Both the position numbers and the translations under genes were made by a program. Under the pieces are notes generated by a model. It was not told where the DNA came from. It saw nothing but the letters and a program-made list of their open reading frames with translations, and did no database searches. Positions 1 through 10,535 of a DNA stretch of 64,000 nucleotides are shown piece by piece. The stretch spans positions 27,295 to 91,294 of the forward strand of contig JAJDYX010000032.1 of the NCBI GenBank assembly GCA_022824945.1, in the 5' to 3' direction. Source of the DNA: Candidatus Latescibacterota bacterium (GTDB taxonomy: Bacteria; Latescibacterota; UBA2968). The first letter of the stretch is position 1. Each line of letters begins with the position of its first letter.

Positions 1-111
1 CGTGGTCTCACATCTGCTGTGCGTGCGCCTAACTGTTGCTCTCAGTCCCCTCGCCGCCTCTCGCCTTTTATCTGTGTCCATCTGTGTCCATCTGTGGTTG
101 CTTCTCGCCTT
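1..111. repeat. Intergenic tandem repeat downstream of icd
   Basis: No gene is visible here. The decamer TCTGTGTCCA occurs twice back to back (71-90), followed by a third degenerate copy (91-100), and the block is flanked by two CTCGCCTTT copies. This is a short tandem intergenic repeat of the kind scattered between genes in many large environmental genomes. It lies just past the stop codon of the minus-strand isocitrate dehydrogenase gene. Confidence 0.55.
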
Positions 112-2559
<2,448 letters not shown>

Positions 2560-2581
2560 TTATCAGAGAAGGAGACAGATT

Positions 2582-3241
2582 ATGAATATGCGGTGGATCA
2601 TTGGTTTATTTTTTATTGGGAGTATTACAGCGCAACAGGTCTGGGCGGAGACTTCATTGGGGTTGCCGGTTGAGGGGGTTCAGACGATTGTTTTGCGCAA
2701 TGAGGTGGGGAAGAATCAGATTCGGTTTGTGAGTTCGGCGCCGCTGGAGGAGATCCACGGTACAGCGTCGGAGATTTCGGGTGCGTTGAAGCTGGATCCG
2801 GCAAATGTGGAGGGTATGACTGGGAAAATTGAGGTGCAGGTTGCGAGTATGGAGACGGGTATTGAGAAGCGCGATGAGCATTTGCATAGCGTAGATTGGT
2901 TGGATGAAAAACAGTTTCCGGTGATTGGGTTTGAGTTTGTGGGGTTGAAGGATGTGTCTGTGGAGGCGGGGGAAGATAGGGCTGTGATTAAGGGTTTGGC
3001 AATGGGGACGTTTTCACTGCACGGCGTGGATCAGGAGATGGAGATTCCTTTTGAGGCGACGTATTTGCTGGCGTCAGAGCAGACAAGGAAGCGTGCGCCA
3101 GGAGATTTTTTTGTGGTGAAGGGCGAGTTTCAGATTGCGTTGAAGGATTTTGATATTGCAGGTGCGCGCGGGCTGGTGGGCAACCGGGTTGGGAAGAAGA
3201 TCGATTTGAAGACAAATTTTTTTGGTTCGACAAGGCGGTGA
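2582..3241 (+). CDS. YceI family secreted protein
   Basis: The 219-residue protein begins with a signal peptide (basic MNMR, hydrophobic core to about residue 20, cleavage near VWAE). The remainder matches the YceI lipocalin-like beta-barrel family, which binds long isoprenoid or amide lipids in the periplasm. Typical elements are a first strand, a middle segment on a released small molecule (EVQVASMETG, EKRDEHLHSVDWLD, FPVIGFE) and a C-terminal FDIAG strand. The substrate cannot be read from the sequence. GGAGAC precedes the ATG. The gene is monocistronic and is followed by a composite palindromic repeat rather than by an obvious T-tailed terminator. Confidence 0.85.
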   Translation: MNMRWIIGLFFIGSITAQQVWAETSLGLPVEGVQTIVLRNEVGKNQIRFVSSAPLEEIHGTASEISGALKLDPANVEGMTGKIEVQVASMETGIEKRDEHLHSVDWLDEKQFPVIGFEFVGLKDVSVEAGEDRAVIKGLAMGTFSLHGVDQEMEIPFEATYLLASEQTRKRAPGDFFVVKGEFQIALKDFDIAGARGLVGNRVGKKIDLKTNFFGSTRR

Positions 3242-3257
3242 GACGAGAGAAGCAACC

Positions 3258-3314
3258 GTAGGGGCGAGGCATGCCTCGCCCGTCATCGCGGCTTGGTTTT
3301 GAGCCGCGATCCAG
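3258..3314. repeat. Composite palindromic repeat, copy 2
   Basis: Two palindromic modules lie side by side. GTAGGGGCGAGGC/ATGCCTCGCCC (3258-3281) is an almost perfect hairpin. GTCATCGCGGC (3282-3292) with GCCGCGATCCAG (3303-3314) is the same module as at 2480. The first module recurs in altered form at 61776-61799 and the second at 26280. The shared module order suggests a dispersed REP/BIME-like family. Confidence 0.75.
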
Positions 3315-3832
3315 TGTTTGCGAACTGTGGATGGAAAAATTGATAACCCATTCACAGTTTTTTTATAAAAATGCACTAATCCTGAAAAAAATGAAAAAAT
3401 AAGAGATATGCGAAAGGAATCAGATATATGAGCAATCTTTTTGAATTGCCATTACAACCGCAATGGTGTTATCATAAAAGAGCCGCTGACAAGACTCGGC
3501 TAAGTCAACTGTCAGCGGCAGCAAATATCTCAAGCTGATAACTTGAGAAGGTTAGACTAAGGTAGCGACCTGAAGAGCGATTGTCAATGCAAAGTAAAAG
3601 AACATAATGTTCAATCGAAAAGTGAAAAGTGAACAATATGTTCACCTCTTAATGCGATATTCAAGCCTGGCTTTTATCCTAAAATACTCTCTATATGAAA
3701 TAAAAATAATACTTTACAAAAAATATCATCTAAAAAATCCACATTGGCACACATTTTGCATATATCTGTTTAAGTAATGAAAAATCTGTGTTGCCATAAA
3801 TCAATTATTTTTTTACTTAAGGAGACATACGT
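3315..3832. other. Long AT-rich intergenic region with hairpins upstream of the regulator
   Basis: No open reading frame of note occurs in this stretch. Visible structures are a perfect 10-bp inverted repeat GCCGCTGACA...TGTCAGCGGC (3482-3519), a second hairpin TCTCAAG...CTTGAGA (3528-3548) and the dyad GTGAAC-5-GTTCAC (3629-3645). The last 170 bases before the regulator gene are strongly AT-rich. The dyads are candidate binding sites for the downstream AraC-type regulator or for RNA structure in its leader; nothing here resembles a known riboswitch to me. Confidence 0.5.
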
Positions 3833-4669
3833 TTGCGAAAATATATGACAGTTCCTCCTCGTGCCGATCATTCGCGTCCTGATCTGAACACGCAGAAAAT
3901 TCTGATTATAGATCACGACACTCGCGTTCTCTCGACCCTTGTAGGATTCTTGAATGATGAACCTTATGATGTGCTCACAGCGGAAAATGGAAAAGAAGGG
4001 CTTGAAATTTTAAGACGAGAGAAGATTGTAGTGGCTGTCGCTGAAATGTATATGGCAGGTCTCGATGGGGTCGTACTTTTAGAGCGCGTTGCAGCAGATA
4101 ACATTCAGACAAATATCCTGATCATGGGAAGCCTCTTGTTCATGGAAGTAACGAAAGAAATAATCACAGCAGGTGCTGTGGGCGTACTGGATAAACCGAT
4201 TGTGAAGGACAAATTTTTGGCAGAGGTCAAAGACTGTATCCTGCTGAATGAAGTGGGATACAGCGGGTCTCGGGTCCGTGAAACATCTCGTTTACTGCCC
4301 AGATCCTTTCAACGACCATTGAACGCTGGTCGAGAGAAAGTTTCACCAGAGGCGTTGGAATCATTTTTGGAGGAGCGTTACAGAGATCCAGATCTGAATT
4401 TTGAAGACCTCACGCTCTATTTTGATATCTCGCTGTCGCGTGGTCACGCGCTGTTTAGAAAATATTTTGACAAGACTTACGGTGAAAAACTGAGGGAGGT
4501 CAGAATATCGCATGCAGAGCATTTTTTGACGGGATCATCTTATCTTATACATGAAATTGCACGCCAGTGTGGATTTCGTTCACCAAGTCTTTTCTGTGTG
4601 ACTTTCAAGAGGGTACATGGGATTTCTCCTACCCAGTACCGCAAAAAAGTTAGACTGGGAGAGATTTAG
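3833..4669 (+). CDS. Response regulator-like AraC family transcriptional regulator with degenerate receiver
   Basis: The 278-residue protein has an N-terminal CheY-like receiver (about residues 22-135) and a C-terminal AraC/XylS double helix-turn-helix (about 170-275, ending in the conserved GISPTQYRKK). The phospho-acceptor Asp is replaced by Glu71 (AEMYMAGLDG) and one acidic-pocket residue by His28 (IIDHD), while Lys121 (LDKP) is kept. It may therefore be constitutively in an active-like state or respond to something other than phosphorylation. The TTG start at 3833 is set by AAGGAGA at 3819-3825; an ATG four codons in lacks its own site. It precedes the export block and is its obvious candidate regulator. 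Confidence 0.85.
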   Translation: MRKYMTVPPRADHSRPDLNTQKILIIDHDTRVLSTLVGFLNDEPYDVLTAENGKEGLEILRREKIVVAVAEMYMAGLDGVVLLERVAADNIQTNILIMGSLLFMEVTKEIITAGAVGVLDKPIVKDKFLAEVKDCILLNEVGYSGSRVRETSRLLPRSFQRPLNAGREKVSPEALESFLEERYRDPDLNFEDLTLYFDISLSRGHALFRKYFDKTYGEKLREVRISHAEHFLTGSSYLIHEIARQCGFRSPSLFCVTFKRVHGISPTQYRKKVRLGEI

Positions 4670-4746
4670 TCGTTTTCGGAAGATGTTTGAGTTGAATGTT
4701 CATTTGTCTGAGCCAAATTCACTTTTAACAGCGGGCTGAATGAGTT

Positions 4747-6033
4747 ATGGCACATAGTGAAAAGATTGTAAAGTTCAGTGGCTATCCACAAAAAGATGTG
4801 TCTTTTGAAAACACAGAGGCACAGGAAGCTCTCTCAACTTCGGGGATTGGTTTCCGGTTTGTGCGCTATTTTTTGCTCACTATTTTGTGCGTAGTGGGAA
4901 GCATGGTCGCGCTGATTGGTCTTTTGGGATGGCATCTGGGCATGGAAATTACAGTTGCAGGACAAGGTCGCTTGCAGCCTACCGCGCGTTATGAAGTGAA
5001 AGCGCAACGCTCAGGCTTGATCCAAACGGTTCATGTGCAACACGGGCGAGAGATCAAACAGGGTGATTTGATGCTGACATTAAATGATACCGATTTACGA
5101 ACAGAATTGGAGCAACTCGAACATGAACTGGCGATGAATCAAAATCGGCGTGTGGCTCTGGTCTCAGAATTGCAACGTGAGCGTGCTGTTTTGGAAACAG
5201 AGATTGCACGGGCTGAAGTGGCGTATGAGACCGCGAAGTTGCAATTGGAACAGGTTCGTCAAGAATACCAGATCTACCGCAAATACGCGCCGTATCGCGA
5301 GGATGGGAGTGTGCGGCCTCCTGTTGATACGTTGATTCCGATTCGGGTACACCAGACGCGGGTACAGCATGCAGAAGTAGAAATTGAGCGGGCAAAACGA
5401 CGGCTGTTTGCTTTGGACAATCGCAAGCAGGAACTTGGAACACTGGAGCAGATGTATGAAAAATTACAGGTCAGCCATCGCCTTGTCAAAACGCGTTTGG
5501 AACAGATGAAGATATACGCGCCTGTTTCTGGAACTGTGTTGACACGCAATTTGGATAAACGCGAGGGAGATCGTATTGAGGCAGGTGAAGCTGTGATTGA
5601 ATTGGCCGAATTGCACAGTTGGCAAGCTGAGGTAATGATTCAAGAAGTGGATATTCCCAAGGTGAAAGAGGGACATAAGGTGCGAATATATGTGAATGCT
5701 TTTCCACACATGGAATACAAAGTGTTTGAGGGAGAAGTGACGGACGTGCCGAGAAAACCCGAACCCATCACACCTATGGGTGCCGGTCTCGTGCCGGGCG
5801 GTATGAGTACTGTTTATCCGGTGAAGGTCAGTGTGATAGATCCCCATTTATCCGATGGTGACAAAGAATGTCCGCTCGCTTATGGCATGGGTGTCGAAGC
5901 CAAAATCGTGACAGAACGCGGTCCTATCGTTGACTTGCTGTGGAAGAAGTTTTTGAAAACCGTAGGCAAAATTGGTCGTCCGGAGATTTATCGGTTGGAA
6001 GAACCCCTTGAAACTGTACAGACTGGGAACTGA
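4747..6033 (+). CDS. HlyD family secretion adaptor (membrane fusion protein)
   Basis: The 428-residue protein has a cytoplasmic N-terminus, one transmembrane helix (about residues 36-62), a lipoyl-like half motif (YEVKAQRSGLIQTVHVQHG), a long heptad-rich coiled coil (about 112-250, rich in Glu/Arg/Gln), the second lipoyl half (MKIYAPVSGTVLTRN) and a beta-barrel end region. This is the layout of periplasmic adaptor subunits of type I secretion and peptide exporters, which join an inner-membrane ABC transporter to an outer-membrane channel. It ends two bases before the ABC transporter gene, so the two are surely co-translated. No TolC-like gene is in the window. Confidence 0.88.
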   Translation: MAHSEKIVKFSGYPQKDVSFENTEAQEALSTSGIGFRFVRYFLLTILCVVGSMVALIGLLGWHLGMEITVAGQGRLQPTARYEVKAQRSGLIQTVHVQHGREIKQGDLMLTLNDTDLRTELEQLEHELAMNQNRRVALVSELQRERAVLETEIARAEVAYETAKLQLEQVRQEYQIYRKYAPYREDGSVRPPVDTLIPIRVHQTRVQHAEVEIERAKRRLFALDNRKQELGTLEQMYEKLQVSHRLVKTRLEQMKIYAPVSGTVLTRNLDKREGDRIEAGEAVIELAELHSWQAEVMIQEVDIPKVKEGHKVRIYVNAFPHMEYKVFEGEVTDVPRKPEPITPMGAGLVPGGMSTVYPVKVSVIDPHLSDGDKECPLAYGMGVEAKIVTERGPIVDLLWKKFLKTVGKIGRPEIYRLEEPLETVQTGN

Positions 6034-6035
6034 AG

Positions 6036-7751
6036 ATGCGTCAGATATTCAAAATCATCAAAATGCTCCGTCCTTACTGGCGGTTTATCTTCCAATCTAT
6101 CCTCGTGGGTATCATGGTCATGTTCTTGCAAATCCCAGGACCGTACATCACCAAGGTTTTGATCGATGACGTGTATCCCCACAAAGACTACACGCTCCTG
6201 ACCTTCATCCTGATTATAGGTGCTGTGCTTTCGACGGGGTTGGGATTTACAAGTCTGTTGAGCACTTATTTCGCGCGTTACGTAGGTGTCAACATGGGAC
6301 TGGATTTCAAATCTCGATTCTATTACCATTTACAATCGCAGGACTTCGGCTTTTTCGACAATCGCCAGACCGGCGAAATTATGTCTCGATCCAAGGATAT
6401 GGACAGTTCTATCAGTAGTACCATACGGATGGTAAACAGCGTGATTATAAATATCCTTCAGGTGCTCATTTTTCCACCTATTTTGCTCTACATCAACTGG
6501 AAACTTGCGTTGATCAGTCTGGCGGTGCTGCCTTTTGATACCGTGTTGATTATGGTTTCAAAAAAATATCTTAGCAGAGTATCAAAAAAAGTCACTGAAG
6601 AATCTGCCGAATTATCGGCTAAGTATTATGAATCGCTTTCGGGCATTCGCACTATGCAAGCACTGGGACTGGAAGCCGCGTTTTATCACAAGATCAGGGA
6701 TCTTATTCTGAGTGTTTCAAAATTGCGAATCCAATCAACGCATTTAAGCGGTGGATTTGGTTTTATAGGGTCGTTGGTGAAAACAGCAGGTACTTTGGCT
6801 TATGGCTGGTATGGCTGGACACAAGTTCTGAATGGCAATCTCTCTCTGGGTAGTTATATGGCATTTACGGGTTATGTGGGGTATCTTTACGGTCCAATTG
6901 GCAATCTCATCGGCCTTGTAGGGCAGGTTGAAATGGCTCTGGTTCGCATCAATCGCTTTTTTGAAGTCTATGACCTGAGACCCGAAATCCAGGATCGTCC
7001 CGATATGACCGCCTTGCCCCAGGTGCGCGGTGAGATCGATTTTCACAATGTGAGTTTTTCGTATCAAGAAGATCAACCTGTTTTGCACCGTATTGACCTG
7101 CACATCCCAGCGCAGACCACCATTGCTCTGGTCGGCAAAAGCGGGTCTGGCAAATCAACACTTGCAAAATTGATCCCGAGATTTTATGATCCGCAAGAGG
7201 GATATGTGTCTATTGATGGGTATGATATTCGGAACTATCGCTTGAAATCCATCCGTCAGCAGGTGGGATTTGCCATGCAGGGCAGCACCTTGTTTCAGGG
7301 TAGTATTTTAGATAACCTAACCTTTGGGCACGATATACCTATGCGAGATGTTCAGGCTGCGACACAGGCTGCGTATATTCATGACTTTATTGCGTCATTG
7401 CCTGAGGGTTATGAAACACTGGTAGGCGAACAGGGCGCGCAGATGTCTGAAGGACAGAAACAGCGCATTGCCCTATCGCGAGTGCTGTTGATGGACACCC
7501 CCATCCTGATTTTAGATGAACCCACCGCCGCTCTGGATATGGAATCCGAATATCATATTCAAGAGGCATTGAAAACTGTGCGACAAGGCAGAACCACCAT
7601 CATCATCGCACATCGGCTCTCAACCATTCAAAACGCAGATGAGATTGTGGTATTGGATGAGGGACAAATCGCAGAGCGGGGCACGCACGAGCGGTTAGCC
7701 ATGCAAGATGGGGTTTATGCTCATTTGTATGAAAAAACGGCGAGAATATAA
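6036..7751 (+). CDS. ABC exporter, fused membrane and ATPase domains
   Basis: The 571-residue half-transporter has a six-helix membrane domain (about residues 15-300) and a C-terminal ATPase. Walker A (GKSGSGKST) starts near residue 367, Walker B is ILILDEP and the switch His is IIAHRLST. The signature motif reads MSEGQ (470-474) instead of LSGGQ. There is no N-terminal C39 leader peptidase domain. Together with the HlyD-like gene two bases upstream it forms an export pair of the peptide or type I secretion kind. The small gene 100 bases downstream is the likeliest cargo. A lipid or drug exporter role cannot be excluded. Confidence 0.9.
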   Translation: MRQIFKIIKMLRPYWRFIFQSILVGIMVMFLQIPGPYITKVLIDDVYPHKDYTLLTFILIIGAVLSTGLGFTSLLSTYFARYVGVNMGLDFKSRFYYHLQSQDFGFFDNRQTGEIMSRSKDMDSSISSTIRMVNSVIINILQVLIFPPILLYINWKLALISLAVLPFDTVLIMVSKKYLSRVSKKVTEESAELSAKYYESLSGIRTMQALGLEAAFYHKIRDLILSVSKLRIQSTHLSGGFGFIGSLVKTAGTLAYGWYGWTQVLNGNLSLGSYMAFTGYVGYLYGPIGNLIGLVGQVEMALVRINRFFEVYDLRPEIQDRPDMTALPQVRGEIDFHNVSFSYQEDQPVLHRIDLHIPAQTTIALVGKSGSGKSTLAKLIPRFYDPQEGYVSIDGYDIRNYRLKSIRQQVGFAMQGSTLFQGSILDNLTFGHDIPMRDVQAATQAAYIHDFIASLPEGYETLVGEQGAQMSEGQKQRIALSRVLLMDTPILILDEPTAALDMESEYHIQEALKTVRQGRTTIIIAHRLSTIQNADEIVVLDEGQIAERGTHERLAMQDGVYAHLYEKTARI

Positions 7752-7850
7752 AACAAGAATTTTTGTGTTTCAAGCATTAGATGAACTCACAATCATAAAA
7801 TTTGTAAGTCCTTCGGGGTGTTCACGCTATTTATTGAAAGGAGTTTTCAA

Positions 7851-8246
7851 ATGCCCAAATCTGAAGTAGAACGATGGAAAGACGATATAGCTGCTGAGGA
7901 TTATGTTTGTGGTTCGAATCCGTCTTTATGTGGTCCAGATTATGATCCAAACTGGGAAACTCAATCGTTAAATCTTGGACCAGAACTTTATGTGGATAGC
8001 TCCGGAATTCACTTCCAGACTACGCAGTATGATACTATCCGGGGTAGTCATACAGAACGAACTACTGTAACCGAGTCACTCAATTTCCCATTCTCCGGAT
8101 CGAGCACAGTGACTACGGTATCTGCCGATAGTACGTACTACGTAACCACTTTTTCTACCCCTGTGGGATTCACGCGTAAAACAGAAACAGCGGTACCAGT
8201 GCCAGAAACTGACACCGATGATGAGAAAAAGGATACTGGCGATTAA
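7851..8246 (+). CDS. Small Thr/Ser-rich protein with two cysteines, candidate exported cargo
   Basis: I recognise no family. The 131-residue protein opens with a charged segment (MPKSEVERWKDDIAAEDY), then a Cys pair seven residues apart (CGSNPSLCG), then a region rich in Thr, Ser and Tyr that looks beta-prone (TTVTESLNFPFSGSSTVTTV), and a highly acidic tail (ETDTDDEKKDTGD). There is no signal peptide and no double-Gly leader site. AAAGGAG at 7837-7843 fixes the ATG at 7851. Its place between an exporter and an intramembrane protease suggests a secreted structural protein or a modified-peptide precursor. The WKD-containing N-terminus is faintly like lanthipeptide-type leaders, which I would not rely on. 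Confidence 0.65.
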   Translation: MPKSEVERWKDDIAAEDYVCGSNPSLCGPDYDPNWETQSLNLGPELYVDSSGIHFQTTQYDTIRGSHTERTTVTESLNFPFSGSSTVTTVSADSTYYVTTFSTPVGFTRKTETAVPVPETDTDDEKKDTGD

Positions 8247-8271
8247 TACCTGTAGGTAGAGAGGAATAATC

Positions 8272-9039
8272 ATGGGCGTGAACATCTCTCGAAGGACCTG
8301 TTCTGATGATTGGCCGGTATCACTCTCACTCTCGCTACGCTCTGGTTTAATTCTGTTGCTCGTTGCAATGCTCACCAACAGAATATGGATCTATTCCCGT
8401 ATCGTTCTTCGTCCCCATATATCTTCCGATACTGCATTGGACTGGATTGTAGAAGTAGGGATTTTAGGTCTCATAACCGTCGTAATGGGGGTTGCTGTAC
8501 ATTTTATCACAGGTGTGTCAATCACTAAAATTTTGGGTCTCCAAAAGTCCGATTCAAAAGACTTACTCAAGTGGGGTTATGTTGCGCTTGCAGCAACTTC
8601 ATTCAATCTGGCTTTGGAGATTCCTTCAGGTTTTGGACCACAGTATGAATCTGAGCTTTGGTTCATATTCATACGCATGATCAGATCGGTTCTTTTGATT
8701 CCATTTTATGAGGAACTCATTTATCGTTTCCTGATTTACGGTATCATAAGACCTCGATTTGGTCGGTGGCCCGCTGCGATTTTATCAACGATCATTTTTG
8801 TATTCATTCATCAGTCAGTTCAGCGAGCACTGGTAGCATATTCCCTGACGATTGTCTTTCTCTTTTTAACTCATTTTGCTTTTGGTCTTTTAGCTGCCTA
8901 TTTGTACGAAACCAGACGCTCGCTCTTGCCCTGTATTGTAATCCATGCAGTAGCAAATCTAACCTACCACAGTGCGCCTTTGATTGGCTACCTCATCGGG
9001 GGAACAATTGCCAAGACGGAGCCGCCAGTGTTGCCATGA
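8272..9039 (+). CDS. CPBP family intramembrane metalloprotease
   Basis: The 255-residue protein has about seven hydrophobic helices and the three motifs of the CPBP (CaaX protease/bacteriocin-processing) family: EELIYR with Glu147-Glu148 and Arg152, FIHQS with His180, and HAVANL with His225 and Asn229. All expected catalytic residues are present. In bacteria such enzymes cleave or protect against small exported peptides and bacteriocins. AGAGGAAT precedes the ATG, and the stop overlaps the next start as ATGA. Its place right after the small candidate cargo gene suggests maturation of, or immunity to, that product. Confidence 0.85.
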   Translation: MGVNISRRTCSDDWPVSLSLSLRSGLILLLVAMLTNRIWIYSRIVLRPHISSDTALDWIVEVGILGLITVVMGVAVHFITGVSITKILGLQKSDSKDLLKWGYVALAATSFNLALEIPSGFGPQYESELWFIFIRMIRSVLLIPFYEELIYRFLIYGIIRPRFGRWPAAILSTIIFVFIHQSVQRALVAYSLTIVFLFLTHFAFGLLAAYLYETRRSLLPCIVIHAVANLTYHSAPLIGYLIGGTIAKTEPPVLP

Positions 9040-10409
9040 TACAGTTCTTCCTCAAATCTCCTATTGCGATCAGAATAGGATTTCTCCTTTTGCCCTGGGT
9101 TTACTCCGCTGCATTCATGGCATTTGCTCTGCATATCAATCCACACCACTATGCTGCTATCCTGAGAGTCCGCGGCCTCCACTATGCCAGAGAAGGGGAT
9201 ACCGACAAGGCTATGGAAGCATATAAGGCTGCAATTCGGATCCGACCTGACCATTACTTTGCCTGGGAGTCACTCGGTGCTTTGGAAGAGCAGTTAGGCA
9301 ATATCAAGATGGCGGCGTATTGTTTTGATAGGGTCAGCACTTTACTGCCAAAGAATGCACTTCCCCGGTACCACCTGTCGCGTTTGCTTCTCAAGATGGA
9401 GGAGCACAAGGCGGCACTTCATCATATTAATCAGGCTCTTAGTATGGCACCTGATCTGGATGCTCGTCGGGCGATTCTTGTTCTCAAATCAGAGATACTC
9501 AAGGCAATGGGACGAGAGCAAGAAGCTCAAGAAATTCTGAATATTGCTGAGACCGATCCGGATTTAAATCATGCAAATCCCAAATTTTGGCGCGATAAGG
9601 GGAAAACTTTTTATAAAAAAAGATTATATGTACAAGCGTTGGAAGCGTTTGATCAGGCGATAGATTTGGAGCCAAAAGATACCACTGCCTGGCAGTGGAA
9701 AGCCGCAATTTACCTCAAACAAAAATCCTATGATCAAGCTATTGACGCCTATGATCAAATCCTTTCATACAGTCCTGATAATCCGAACATAGTACTTCTG
9801 AAAGGACAGGCCTATGCCGAAGCGAAACAATTTGAAGTGGCAATTAAAATATTTGATCAGGCGATTAGCGCGGGATTAGATGGGCCAACAAAAGCGTTGG
9901 ATAACAACGAGTCTGCGTCTTCCTATCAGGTTCTGTTGCTAAAACAAAAAGCCTCTGCATTGATAGATTTAGAGCGATATGACGAGGCCCTGGACGTATT
10001 TGAAACGGCAATTGAGAAATCACCTCAGGATGTCAGTCTGCAGAATAGCAAAGGTGTGGTATTACTGATGACGGAGCGATTTGAAGATGCTATCAAATGT
10101 TTTGACGATGCACTTCGGATGGATCCGGATTCTACTCTCGCTGCTTTTGCTTGGAATAACAAAGGGTGGGCATTGTATTCACGAAATCAATACGACGAGG
10201 CACTCACAGCTTTTGATCAGGCACTGATGCTGAAGGATGACTATCACCTGGCATTGTACAATCGCGCTCGTGTCTATGTCTTTTTGGGCAACCGAGATTC
10301 CGCTGTTTCTTCCTTGCAAAGAGCGATTGTATTGAATCCCGATTACAAAAAAGGTATGCAATCAGATGAAGCATTTCAAGTCTTGAAAGATTTAGAAGTT
10401 TTTAAATAG
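9036..10409 (+). CDS. Membrane-anchored TPR repeat protein
   Basis: The 457-residue protein has one N-terminal hydrophobic helix (about residues 10-32) followed by about ten tetratricopeptide repeats, recognisable by units such as GDTDKAMEAYKAAIRIRPDH and LEAFDQAIDLEPKDTTAWQW. TPR arrays are protein-binding scaffolds. I start it at the ATG of the ATGA overlap with the CPBP gene (9036), which implies translational coupling; the frame is open further upstream but that part overlaps the protease gene and is not TPR-like. It closes the export block and ends before a bidirectional terminator. Its specific partner is unknown. Confidence 0.85.
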   Translation: MIQFFLKSPIAIRIGFLLLPWVYSAAFMAFALHINPHHYAAILRVRGLHYAREGDTDKAMEAYKAAIRIRPDHYFAWESLGALEEQLGNIKMAAYCFDRVSTLLPKNALPRYHLSRLLLKMEEHKAALHHINQALSMAPDLDARRAILVLKSEILKAMGREQEAQEILNIAETDPDLNHANPKFWRDKGKTFYKKRLYVQALEAFDQAIDLEPKDTTAWQWKAAIYLKQKSYDQAIDAYDQILSYSPDNPNIVLLKGQAYAEAKQFEVAIKIFDQAISAGLDGPTKALDNNESASSYQVLLLKQKASALIDLERYDEALDVFETAIEKSPQDVSLQNSKGVVLLMTERFEDAIKCFDDALRMDPDSTLAAFAWNNKGWALYSRNQYDEALTAFDQALMLKDDYHLALYNRARVYVFLGNRDSAVSSLQRAIVLNPDYKKGMQSDEAFQVLKDLEVFK

Positions 10410-10492
10410 AATACTATGGCGTGAGATGATGATGTGACCATCTGATTTATCCGCATTCTAACAATATCTCAAGTCAAATAAGCCGACGAAAA

Positions 10493-10535
10493 AATCCCCT
10501 ATCGCGCATTATTGCGATAGGGATTGGTTTTTTTT
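10493..10535. terminator. Bidirectional Rho-independent terminator
   Basis: AATCCCCTATCGC (10493-10505) pairs with GCGATAGGGATT (10514-10525) around an eight-base loop, with one bulged C. A run of T follows on the plus side and a run of A precedes on the other, so it can terminate both the TPR gene and the convergent DUF58 gene, whose last codon abuts it. Confidence 0.88.

Noticed and set aside
8766..9035. Upstream extension of the TPR protein
   Set aside because: It overlaps the CPBP protease gene in another frame; the ATGA overlap at 9036 gives a natural start and an N-terminal membrane helix.
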